Positions 1 through 6,098 of a DNA stretch of 7,355 nucleotides are shown here, piece after piece. The notes under the pieces were generated by a model, which had not been told where the DNA came from, made no database searches, and worked only from the letters and a program-made list of their open reading frames with translations. Source of the stretch: Acidobacteriota bacterium (GTDB lineage: Bacteria; Acidobacteriota; Terriglobia; Terriglobales; Acidobacteriaceae); assembly GCA_003225515.1 (NCBI GenBank), contig QIAK01000330.1, positions 11,408 through 18,762 of the forward strand, given 5' to 3'. Positions within the stretch are counted from its first letter, which is position 1, and each line of letters begins with the position of its first letter. Both the position numbers and the translations under genes were made by a program.

Positions 1-1
1 T

Positions 2-577
2 TCGGCTCAGACTGCAGTCTGGCGCATCTCCGAAGCCATGGCCCGTTTGCTGGCGCCGATCCTGAGCTTCACCTGCGAAGAAGTCTGGCAGCATTTGCCG
101 AAGCTGCCCGACCGCCCGCAGAGCGTTCACCTCGCCAAATTCCCAGACGCCGCTGACGTGCTTGGAAATTCCAGCGTGCCAGAAGATGACGCGCAACAAC
201 ATGAATGGACCACTCTTCTAGCCGTGCGCGAACAGGTATTAAAGGCGCTCGAAGATGCGCGCACCGGCAAAAACATTGGAAAGAGTCTCGAGGCCCAACT
301 GGTCATCACTGCTGCCGATCCAGCTTATTCGGTACTGGCGCGCCATCGCGACCAGCTTCGATATCTGTTCATCGTTTCAGCGGTCACGCTCGTGCAGGGC
401 TCCGGCAATGGGACCGGCGGCGTGCACGTTGAAGTGAAGAAGGCGGACGGTAACAAGTGCGATCGCTGCTGGAATTATTCCCCGCGGGTAGGTGAAGACC
501 AGACGTATCCAACAGTCTGCGAGCGCTGCAGCGCGGTGCTCAAAGAATTGGAGCGTAGCGCAAGCACAAAAGCGTAG
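2..577 (+). CDS. ileS: Isoleucyl-tRNA synthetase, C-terminal part (partial)
   Basis: The reading frame is open to the left edge, so only the last 191 residues are present; the ATG at 38 is internal. The first half (from about residue 5, WRISEAMARLLAPILSFTCE) reads as the end of the alpha-helical anticodon-binding domain of class Ia synthetases. The C-terminal end carries a four-cysteine zinc knuckle, CDRCW and then CERC, with the Cys codons at 458-460, 467-469, 518-520 and 527-529. This is the IleRS-type zinc finger, which in this family helps charge tRNA-Ile. The cytoplasmic enzyme attaches isoleucine to its tRNA; its catalytic and editing domains lie outside the window. The zinc knuckle and the following lspA gene (ileS-lspA is a common bacterial neighbourhood) separate it from ValRS and LeuRS. 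The stop is TAG at 575-577. Confidence 0.95.
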   Translation, partial: SAQTAVWRISEAMARLLAPILSFTCEEVWQHLPKLPDRPQSVHLAKFPDAADVLGNSSVPEDDAQQHEWTTLLAVREQVLKALEDARTGKNIGKSLEAQLVITAADPAYSVLARHRDQLRYLFIVSAVTLVQGSGNGTGGVHVEVKKADGNKCDRCWNYSPRVGEDQTYPTVCERCSAVLKELERSASTKA

Positions 578-582
578 CATCT

Positions 583-684
583 CTCAGCGACCTCAGCGGC
601 ATTTCTCTGCGATCTCTGCGGTTGAAAGCTCTAACTCGATGATGTCGCAAGGCTTTAACCCGCTAAGTACGTAAGAACGCAAAG
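583..684. repeat. Intergenic array of 7-bp degenerate repeats in inverted halves
   Basis: The gap between ileS and lspA holds CTCAGCG at 583 and 592 and CTCTGCG at 605 and 614 (steps of 9, 13 and 9 bases). After a 40-base spacer, the reverse-complement family appears: CGCTAAG at 661, CGTAAG at 670 and CGCAAAG at 678. The two halves are therefore an imperfect inverted repeat with an internal period of about 9 bases. I recall similar CGCAGAG-type strings scattered between genes in many bacterial genomes, but cannot verify copies here. It could act as a folded mRNA segment between the two genes or be a dispersed, possibly mobile, repeat. Confidence 0.6.
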
Positions 685-708
685 AACACCGCTTACAATA
701 ACGTCTGC

Positions 709-1215
709 ATGTCTCCTAATCGCGCACGCAGTGCTCACTTTTTGATAGCTCTGTTCATTGTCCTCCTGGACCGGTGGACGAAGCGGGTAGTGGCTGCGCA
801 CATCGCGATGTACCAGCACATCCAGATCATCCCAGGATTTTTCCGGCTCACGCATACCGAAAACACGGGCGCGGCGTTCAGCCTTTTCGCCGACTCTCAC
901 TCGCACTGGAAGACGGCGCTGCTGATCGGTTTCTCTGTGATCGCAATGCTGATTGTGACGCTGCTGCTGTGGAGGCAGGCCCGCGGGCTCAGCATTACTG
1001 GAATCGCGCTGTCATTGATTCTGGGAGGCGCACTGGGAAATCTCTGGGACCGTGTGGCCAGCGGCAGAGTGGTGGATTTTCTATTGCTCTACGTCAAACA
1101 GTATCAGTGGCCGGTTTTCAATCTGGCGGACAGCGCCATCGTGGTGGGAGCGTCGCTTCTGGTAATCGAAATTTTATTTCAGAAAACGCCGGCAGACGAG
1201 CGCCCACCGATTTAG
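709..1215 (+). CDS. lspA: Lipoprotein signal peptidase (signal peptidase II)
   Basis: An inner-membrane aspartyl protease of 168 residues, the usual size for the family, that removes the signal peptide from prolipoproteins after diacylglyceryl modification of the lipobox cysteine. The conserved blocks occur in order: LDRWTK (Asp21), ENTGAAF (51-57), GGALGNLWDR (106-115), GRVVDF (119-124) and FNLADSAI (137-144). By comparison with characterised LspA proteins the catalytic pair is Asp123 (VVD) and Asp141 (NLAD). Hydrophobic segments fall at about 9-20, 68-88, 95-112 and 141-157, matching the four-helix topology. It follows ileS with a 131-base gap containing a repeat array. The ATG at 709 has no clear Shine-Dalgarno sequence, but it is the only start giving the full N-terminal helix. 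It converges with the transglycosylase gene downstream. Confidence 0.97.
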   Translation: MSPNRARSAHFLIALFIVLLDRWTKRVVAAHIAMYQHIQIIPGFFRLTHTENTGAAFSLFADSHSHWKTALLIGFSVIAMLIVTLLLWRQARGLSITGIALSLILGGALGNLWDRVASGRVVDFLLLYVKQYQWPVFNLADSAIVVGASLLVIEILFQKTPADERPPI

Positions 1216-1274
1216 CCGTTCAGAATTCCCGCCATGTCTGTAGCGAAAACGAATCAAACAACTGGGCTAGTCTT

Positions 1275-1304
1275 ATCCGTGGGAATCCGCGCAAATCCGT
1301 GGCT
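1275..1304. repeat. Three-unit 10-bp periodic repeat (ATCCG core)
   Basis: ATCCGTGGGA, ATCCGCGCAA and ATCCGTGGCT stand head to tail, with ATCCG at 1275, 1285 and 1295, a strict 10-base step. The element fills the gap between the convergent lspA and transglycosylase genes and ends about 6 bases from the latter's stop codon (complement of 1311-1313). I remember comparable ATCCGTG strings between genes in other bacteria, but that is recollection. No rho-independent terminator was seen in this gap. Confidence 0.55.
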
Positions 1305-1310
1305 GAAGGT

Positions 1311-3698
1311 TTACGGTGTCCCGTAGAGTTGCTTGTACACGCTGGCGTTCCGCAGAATGGCCTGCACGTAGTCGCGCGTCTCAGTGAACGGAATGGATTC
1401 CACGAACTCGGGCGAGTCGCGATATTTACCTTGTCCCATCCATTCCTCGACGCGGTCCGAACCCGCATTGTAGGCGGCCAGAGCGTGCTCGAACGAGCCT
1501 CCGAATTTGTCGACCATGCCGCGAAAGTAGCGCGTTCCTAATTGCAGGTTAACGGCGGGAGTAAATAACTGCGCCGGACTGTAGCGCTTGAGTTCCACTT
1601 GCCTGGCCACCACCTTGCCAGTCTTCGGCAGCAATTGCATCAGCCCGACAGCGTTGGCATGTGAGACGGCGAGAGGATTGAATTCCGATTCCTGACGAAT
1701 CAGCGACGCCACCAGATAAGGATCCAGACCGTTGGCCAGTGAAAATCTCTTCAATTCAGTCCAGTAGGGGCGCGGAAACAAGGCCTCCCAGTACGCGCGC
1801 GGCAATGTCGGAATGTCGACCGCGAAATAGCTGGGAACAGAATGCTTCATCACTTCGATCGCGCGATCGTAATGGCCTGTATCGATGTAGAGTTGCGCGG
1901 TTTCGGCCGGGCCCCAGTTGCCGCCGTCGGCATTGGCGGCCGCCTGCAATTCACGCACGGCAAAATCAACCAGCCCGCCATTGCCGAGCAACTCCGCTTT
2001 CTGCAGGTGAATATCTTCCGCCGGAGGTTCCGCCAGAGTTACCTTGTCGCCATGCTCCAGCGGCGGGATGTGGTCGAGCAGAGGATATTCGTCGGGAGGA
2101 TCTGCTGCCGAAGGAAGTTTCTGCAGACGCTGACGGCCTAATTCCGCGTAGTAATAGTTACGGAAGCGGTCTGATAATTTCTGGTAGTAGGCGCGCGCCA
2201 TCCCGGTCTGGTTGTCTTCTTCCGCCATCCGCGCCCGCCAGTACAGCGCCGCGGAAGTCTCGTTGCCTCCGGGATACATCGCGAGCTGCTCGTCGAACAG
2301 TTTCTTCGCCTCTTCATTTCGACCGAAGCGAAGCGTAAGCCAGGCAGCTTTCCAGTGCGCGTACGAGGCCCGCGCTCCAGTAGGAAAACGCTGTTGCAGT
2401 TCACGAAATGTGTCGAGCGCCTGATCATATTCGTGATGCACCAGGTGCAGGTTCGCCGCTGACAGCAGCGCCTGCTCCAGCCATGTACTGGTCGGCGCCG
2501 TTTGCCGGAGTTCGTCGACGGTGCGATAGAAGGCTTCGTTCTCATCGGACGACCACGCAACTTCGCCGAGAATATACAGGCGCTGCGCGTTTTGATCGCT
2601 GGTTGCGTTCGGCAGCGTCGTCAATTCCGCCTTGGCTTCGCGGTTTCTACCGCTGCGGTGCAGCGCGTCGGCCAGCGCAAGTTCGGCAGCCGGACGCCCC
2701 TCCGGCGACGCATGCATGGCGAGATCGCGATATTCGTCGGTCGCGTCGTTGTAGCGCTTGGCCTTCATCAGCAAGTCAGCCCGCGTCTTGCGTTGAGCGG
2801 GAGTTGCGGGCGGCACGGGTGAGAGCTTCTTCAGCTCAGAGTTAGCTGTGTCGGCTTCCGCCGAGGTCGGCATGTTGTAATAAACATTCGCCAGGGCCTG
2901 CGCCGCTTTGTCGTTCTGATGCAGCGCCGCATAGGCCCGACCTAACGCAAGCTCGACGTCCGACCGGGCGGGCAAGCGATCTTTCTCCAGCAGTTCGACA
3001 GCCTCTGAGGCTCGTCCCTCGGCCAGAAGGGCGCCGGCATAACTCAGGTGCGCCTCGCGGACCAGCAGAGAATCTCGTCCAGTCTGCAAGTAGCAGGTTC
3101 CGAGATAGTAAGCCACGTAGTCGCCGAGATCGCCGGCGAGGGGCTTGGCGCGATTGAGCGGATCGATTGCCTTGGCACAATCGTGATCTAGAACGTGAGC
3201 GTAACCCACAACCAGCCAAGCGAGAGCTCCGGCGTCTTCTTTCGAATGCGCGCGCGCGTAAGATTCAACTCCGGCATAACCCGCGGGAGAGCGATCCTGA
3301 ATCAACTGCTGCGCCATGGGACGTAACGAGGTCGAGGCTACGAACGCCTGGCGGATGCGGCGCACGCGGGGCGACATGGGACGGCGTCTTCTTTTAGCCG
3401 CAGCCGACCGCGATGATGCCGTCCCGGTTTTCTTGCCGGGAGAATGCGGACTGGCCGATTTAGCTGGGGTTTTCGAAGATGGCGCTTTTGCGGGGGGCTG
3501 GGAAGTTTGCGAGGTCGAGGGCTTGGCAGCAGGCTCGGACTTTTCCGGAGCTTGCGCTGCCGCGACGGGCGTTGCTGGAGCAGACGTTGAAGACTGCGGC
3601 GGAATTGGCCTTGCAGCCGCGCCGCTGAGAGGCCCGCAAAACATTGATAGCGCGAGCACCCACAACCAATTGAAACGCAATCGAACCACCTTAATCAT
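1311..3698 (-). CDS. slt: Soluble lytic murein transglycosylase, Slt70-like, with TPR-like repeats
   Basis: A 795-residue exported enzyme that cleaves the MurNAc-GlcNAc bond of peptidoglycan to give 1,6-anhydro-muropeptides. Residues 1-28 look like a signal peptide (basic start, hydrophobic WLWVLALSMF, then SGAAA). Residues 30-100 are a Pro/Ala/Ser/Lys linker ending in the basic run KRRRR. Residues about 118-600 are helical, TPR-like repeats, as in the superhelical part of Slt70. The catalytic SLT domain (about 645-785) shows IRQES with catalytic Glu670 (codon complement of 1689-1691), GLMQ at 685-688, AYNAG at 742-746 and ETRDYV at 773-778. I chose the ATG at 3698; a TTG at 3740 would add 14 residues before the signal peptide. 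Cys21 follows SMF, a poor lipobox, so a lipoprotein is unlikely. The protein is longer than E. coli Slt70 because of the linker. Confidence 0.93.
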   Translation of the reverse strand: MIKVVRLRFNWLWVLALSMFCGPLSGAAARPIPPQSSTSAPATPVAAAQAPEKSEPAAKPSTSQTSQPPAKAPSSKTPAKSASPHSPGKKTGTASSRSAAAKRRRRPMSPRVRRIRQAFVASTSLRPMAQQLIQDRSPAGYAGVESYARAHSKEDAGALAWLVVGYAHVLDHDCAKAIDPLNRAKPLAGDLGDYVAYYLGTCYLQTGRDSLLVREAHLSYAGALLAEGRASEAVELLEKDRLPARSDVELALGRAYAALHQNDKAAQALANVYYNMPTSAEADTANSELKKLSPVPPATPAQRKTRADLLMKAKRYNDATDEYRDLAMHASPEGRPAAELALADALHRSGRNREAKAELTTLPNATSDQNAQRLYILGEVAWSSDENEAFYRTVDELRQTAPTSTWLEQALLSAANLHLVHHEYDQALDTFRELQQRFPTGARASYAHWKAAWLTLRFGRNEEAKKLFDEQLAMYPGGNETSAALYWRARMAEEDNQTGMARAYYQKLSDRFRNYYYAELGRQRLQKLPSAADPPDEYPLLDHIPPLEHGDKVTLAEPPAEDIHLQKAELLGNGGLVDFAVRELQAAANADGGNWGPAETAQLYIDTGHYDRAIEVMKHSVPSYFAVDIPTLPRAYWEALFPRPYWTELKRFSLANGLDPYLVASLIRQESEFNPLAVSHANAVGLMQLLPKTGKVVARQVELKRYSPAQLFTPAVNLQLGTRYFRGMVDKFGGSFEHALAAYNAGSDRVEEWMGQGKYRDSPEFVESIPFTETRDYVQAILRNASVYKQLYGTP

Positions 3699-3750
3699 TT
3701 TTCGCGCCGGAACGCGAGTACCAGAACCTGTGTCTCTCAAGGGCTGAGCC

Positions 3751-3787
3751 CAAAATTATCTGCGCTGAGCGGCACCGCTGCAGGCGC
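3751..3787 (-). terminator. Possible terminator or attenuator between the GAF gene and slt
   Basis: On the - strand, bases 3787 to 3762 fold into a GC-rich hairpin of about 11 pairs (GCG, CTG and AGCGG against their complements) with two single-C bulges and a very tight loop. It is followed by AGATAATTTTG, a short T-run at 3755-3752. It lies 47 bases after the GAF-protein stop and about 50 bases before the slt ATG. The T-run is weak and the loop too small without opening a pair, so attenuation or simple 3'-end stabilisation is possible. I saw no convincing separate slt promoter. Confidence 0.35.
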
Positions 3788-3833
3788 GCTCTTCACAAAT
3801 TCCTGAGCGACTGGCTGAAACGGGGCTTCTCAA

Positions 3834-4970
3834 TTACTTGCGGAAGTTCGAACCCATAACCGAGTAGTCGTCCTCTGCCAGGCTGCGCACAACTTCTTTC
3901 TGAAAATAATCGCCACTCGCGGCGGCCGTGCTGCCGTAGCGCTTCTGAAATGTAGAGCGGCTCTTGTCGATGTCTTCCTTCAGGCGATCATATAGGTCCT
4001 TATTGCGGCGGCCTTCCGCCACCTTCGCCTGGTTATACAACTTGATCTCATCGACCAGCAGACGCGCGAAACGCTGTGCCTTGCGGTGCGTGTCGGCATC
4101 TTCCGCGGACATTCCGGCGAAGGGATCGGCGGCAGTGGCCGTAGCAGCAGCACTTGCGGATGCCGCACGAGACCCAACTTCAACGACCTCCGCAGCCGGC
4201 TCCGGCTCTGGAGCCGCTGCCGGTGCCGTATGTTTCGGAGTGTGCGCCGCGAACGGATCGGAAAATGAACTTGCGCTCTGCGCGGGCACCGCGACCGGTG
4301 CGCGTTCCATGCTGGGCCCGGGCTCGCTGACTTCTCTCTGCGCCTGCTTGCGCAGCGAAGCCACTTCCAGCCACGCGCTCGCCGTCATCACCAGCACTTC
4401 CAGAGATGGGCCGTCGAGCACGCCCTCTGAGCCGCCATCGGCATAGAGCAGCGCTGCAACTTTATCTTTCAGCACCAGAGGCAGCACCATGATCTGTTCG
4501 TTCTCGGGTCCGCCAAACTGTTTCACGAAGCGCCGGTCCATTTCGGCGATATTAGCCGGGCTGACGGTGCGGTTCTGATAAGCGTGAGCCGCGGGGCCGC
4601 TCGTCATGTCCAGCGGGAAATCTTTTACCGAATCGTCTTCTCCCAAGCCACGGCCTTGCCAGCCGGTCGCCGCTCCGCCTTTTACGACGAAAAGCGCGAT
4701 GCGCGAACCGTACGCACTGCCGGTTTCAAGTAATGCCCGCAGAATTTCTTTTTGCGTCGACCCGGCGTGAATGGTAGCCACGGCGTGAACAAGATTGCTG
4801 TGGACCGGGCTTCCCGCGCGCGTTTCCGGCGATGCAGCGGCTGCGGCGGGCAGTTCTGCCATTACCCGCTCAACCAACTCCGCCTGCAACTTGGGAAGTT
4901 GGCGATCGAGAACTTGCGCTACCGCACGCTCGACGATTTGCTGAACTTGCTTGCTTTCCGCCATGCTCAA
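3834..4970 (-). CDS. GAF-domain protein with Ala/Pro linker and conserved helical C-terminal module
   Basis: A 378-residue protein with no signal peptide or membrane segment, so probably cytoplasmic. Residues 5-40 form an amphipathic helix (VQQIVERAVAQVLDRQ...). Residues about 58-208 resemble a GAF fold (STQKEILRALLETGSAYGSR, IALFVVKGG, MVLPLVLKDKVAALLYADGG), a family that binds small ligands or mediates dimerisation; no ligand can be named. Residues 210-285 are a low-complexity Ala/Pro/Glu linker flanked by two DPFA copies (238 and 282). Residues about 295-346 (HRKAQRFARLLVDEIKLYN... to KRYG) match a C-terminal module I remember from acidobacterial and myxobacterial regulatory proteins; its role is unknown to me. 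No kinase, cyclase or DNA-binding domain is present. The start is TTG at 4970, set by the Shine-Dalgarno spacing; ATG at 4964 is the alternative and shortens it by two residues. Confidence 0.85.
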   Translation of the reverse strand: MSMAESKQVQQIVERAVAQVLDRQLPKLQAELVERVMAELPAAAAASPETRAGSPVHSNLVHAVATIHAGSTQKEILRALLETGSAYGSRIALFVVKGGAATGWQGRGLGEDDSVKDFPLDMTSGPAAHAYQNRTVSPANIAEMDRRFVKQFGGPENEQIMVLPLVLKDKVAALLYADGGSEGVLDGPSLEVLVMTASAWLEVASLRKQAQREVSEPGPSMERAPVAVPAQSASSFSDPFAAHTPKHTAPAAAPEPEPAAEVVEVGSRAASASAAATATAADPFAGMSAEDADTHRKAQRFARLLVDEIKLYNQAKVAEGRRNKDLYDRLKEDIDKSRSTFQKRYGSTAAASGDYFQKEVVRSLAEDDYSVMGSNFRK

Positions 4971-4978
4971 AGAACCAT

Positions 4979-4983
4979 TCCTC
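4979..4983 (-). promoter_or_regulatory. Shine-Dalgarno sequence of the GAF gene
   Basis: GAGGA on the - strand lies 8 bases before the TTG at 4970 and 14 bases before the in-frame ATG at 4964. The spacing favours the TTG, while codon preference favours the ATG. An ATG inside the same stretch (complement of 4976-4978) is out of frame and stops after three codons. Confidence 0.55.
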
Positions 4984-5025
4984 TATCCTTTGCTGCGACT
5001 CGCACACGCACAACGAGGTTACCCT

Positions 5026-5047
5026 AAGTGCTGATTATATGGCACTT
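5026..5047 (-). promoter_or_regulatory. TATAAT -10 box inside an inverted repeat, GAF gene promoter
   Basis: The - strand reads a perfect TATAAT (complement of 5034-5039), about 65-70 bases upstream of the GAF start, giving a plausible leader of about 60 bases. It sits exactly in the middle of AAGTGC (5026-5031) and GCACTT (5042-5047), a perfect 6-bp inverted repeat with a 10-base spacer. The -35 position (CTTAGA at a 17-base spacing) is a poor match, so an activator or a different sigma factor is possible. The inverted repeat would suit a repressor covering the -10. Confidence 0.4.
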
Positions 5048-5074
5048 GCAAGAGGGTCTAAGAGTACTTCGGTA

Positions 5075-5100
5075 CCTGTTCGTCCGGGGTGCCTGTTCGT
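5075..5100. repeat. 9-bp direct repeat CCTGTTCGT
   Basis: CCTGTTCGT occurs at 5075-5083 and again at 5092-5100, a 17-base step with the 8-base spacer CCGGGGTG. It lies 36 bases upstream of the TATAAT box of the - strand GAF gene, where a tandem activator site could sit. It could equally be chance. Confidence 0.35.
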
Positions 5101-5239
5101 TTTCGATTCTATAGCAATTGCGACTAGAGCAACCTCGGAGTTTCATTGGGAAGATTGCTCATCTTGACACTAGATAGTGATTTTCGGTGCAACTGGCAAC
5201 CTCTAAGGCACCGCGGCCAACAATTTTGGAGGCAGAAGG

Positions 5240-5344
5240 GTGTTCGAGATTACGCCCCAGCGTCGCTCTGTCTGGCCCAGAATTGGGCAAATCGGCGGGT
5301 ACCAAGTAGAATGGTATTTCGCCATTGTGATTTGCGTCACATGA
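5240..5344 (+). CDS. Possible small ORF, 34 residues
   Basis: A GTG at 5240 follows GGAGG (5228-5232) by 7 bases, the best-spaced Shine-Dalgarno in the whole divergent region. The frame runs 34 codons to TGA at 5342-5344. The product starts MFEITPQRRSVWPRIGQ and ends in a hydrophobic stretch, WYFAIVICVT. I recognise no family. It could be a leader peptide or small membrane-associated protein upstream of the sigma factor, or coincidence. Its 3' end coincides with a CRP-type palindrome, which favours a regulatory over a coding reading of that part. Confidence 0.2.
   Translation: MFEITPQRRSVWPRIGQIGGYQVEWYFAIVICVT
5326..5341. promoter_or_regulatory. CRP/FNR-family operator, perfect palindrome
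   Basis: TGTGATTTGCGTCACA is TGTGA-N6-TCACA, the exact core of the CRP consensus. Its centre (5333.5) is 66 bases before the sigma factor ATG. If TCTGAT at 5363-5368 (4 of 6 to TATAAT) is the -10, transcription would begin near 5375 and the site would be centred near -41.5, the class II activator position. The palindrome is seen directly; the promoter placement is inference. Confidence 0.55.
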
Positions 5345-5399
5345 GAGGCTGACCTTCGGGGTTCTGATTTAACCTCGAAAATACTGCATCGCCAAGCGC

Positions 5400-6098
5400 A
5401 TGGGAGCCATCCAAAATAACGTAGTCGGACCTGTCAGCGAAGAGTTGACGCTCGTTCAAGCAGCTAAACGAGGCGATGACTCGGCGTTTGAAGAACTGGT
5501 TCGTCGCTACGACCGCAACGTTTTCCGCATCGCGCAGCACATTACGCAGAATCGCGAGGATGCGGAAGATGTGGTGCAGGAAGCGTTCCTGAAAGCGTAC
5601 GGCAATCTGTCGAAGTTCCAGGAGCAGTCGAAGTTTTATACCTGGCTGGTACGGATTGCGGTAAACGAAGCATTAATGAAGTTGCGCCGGCGCAAGCCGG
5701 AGCGCACGGTTTCGCTCGACGAAGACATTAAGACGGAAGACGATTCCCTTCCCCGCGAAATTGCGGATTGGAGTCCGAATCCGGAGCAGCAGTATACGCA
5801 ATCGGAATTGCGCGAGATTTTGAGCAAGACCATCCAGGGCCTTCCCCCGGGTTTTCGGACGGTGTTCGTGCTGAGAGACGTGGAAGGGCTTTCGACCGAA
5901 GAGACTGCGGCCGCGCTGGAATTAAGCGTTCCCGCTGTGAAATCGCGGCTGTTGCGGGCTCGCTTGCAACTGCGCGAACGGTTAGGGCGCTACTTCCAGC
6001 GAAAAGGAAATGGCAGTGACAGCGATAAAGACAAAGAGATCGGTAAAAGTTCCGATGTCGATGCGGGCGACGTTTCAAGCGGAGATGGCAACCAGTGA
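5400..6098 (+). CDS. RNA polymerase sigma factor, ECF (sigma-70 family, RpoE-like)
   Basis: A 232-residue ECF sigma factor that directs RNA polymerase to a set of stress-type promoters. Region 2 spans about residues 27-97 (FEELVRRYDRNVFRIAQH, the 2.2 core DAEDVVQEAFLKAY at 54-67, and YTWLVRIAVNEA for the 2.3-2.4 part that melts and reads the -10). A charged linker follows (99-133). Region 4 spans about 137-196 (LPPGFRTVFVLRDVEGLSTEETAAAL, then the recognition helix SVPAVKSRLLRARLQL). The tail, 202-232, is rich in Ser, Asp, Gly and Lys and is an extension beyond the minimal ECF core. The ATG at 5400 has no Shine-Dalgarno, but an in-frame stop at 5370-5372 and no other start codon leave no upstream choice. 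Its stop overlaps the anti-sigma start. A CRP-type site lies upstream. Confidence 0.95.
   Translation: MGAIQNNVVGPVSEELTLVQAAKRGDDSAFEELVRRYDRNVFRIAQHITQNREDAEDVVQEAFLKAYGNLSKFQEQSKFYTWLVRIAVNEALMKLRRRKPERTVSLDEDIKTEDDSLPREIADWSPNPEQQYTQSELREILSKTIQGLPPGFRTVFVLRDVEGLSTEETAAALELSVPAVKSRLLRARLQLRERLGRYFQRKGNGSDSDKDKEIGKSSDVDAGDVSSGDGNQ

Larger units (their letters stand above)
4971..5399. other. Divergent intergenic region, about 430 bases
   Basis: This stretch separates the divergent GAF gene (-) and sigma factor gene (+), so it should contain both promoters. It holds the GAF Shine-Dalgarno, a TATAAT box within an inverted repeat (5026-5047), a GTAC-TTCG-GTAC hairpin (5064-5075), a 9-bp direct repeat (5075-5100), a possible 34-codon ORF (5240-5344), AATGG-N7-CCATT (5310-5326) and a CRP-type palindrome (5326-5341). 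TTGACA occurs at 5164-5169, but without a good -10 at 15-18 bases. Bases 5101-5227 otherwise show nothing I can name. No tRNA or riboswitch fold was recognised. Confidence 0.6.

Noticed and set aside
774..1541. A 255-codon + strand open frame across lspA and the slt 3' end
   Set aside because: It overlaps lspA in another frame and runs antisense into the transglycosylase; the translation has no family resemblance, whereas lspA shows every family motif.
1739..2338. A 199-codon + strand frame antisense to slt
   Set aside because: It is an Arg/Ser/Pro-rich translation typical of the opposite strand of a GC-rich gene; the - strand frame is clearly the real gene.
3316..3747. A 143-codon + strand frame opposite the slt N-terminus
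   Set aside because: It mirrors the low-complexity linker of slt, with no start signal and no recognisable domain.
3964..4446. A 160-codon + strand frame antisense to the GAF gene
   Set aside because: Ser/Ala-rich shadow of the Ala/Pro linker region on the opposite strand.
5164..5192. TTGACA as the -35 of a sigma factor promoter
   Set aside because: No acceptable -10 lies 15-18 bases downstream, and it would give a leader of over 200 bases.
5146..5352. A 68-codon TTG-started frame in the divergent region
   Set aside because: No Shine-Dalgarno, a rare start codon and a composition that does not look like protein; it competes with the better-signalled 5240 frame.
5363..5367. TCTGA as a sigma-E type -10 for autoregulation of the ECF gene
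   Set aside because: No GGAAC-like -35 occurs 15-17 bases upstream, so autoregulation of that type cannot be supported.
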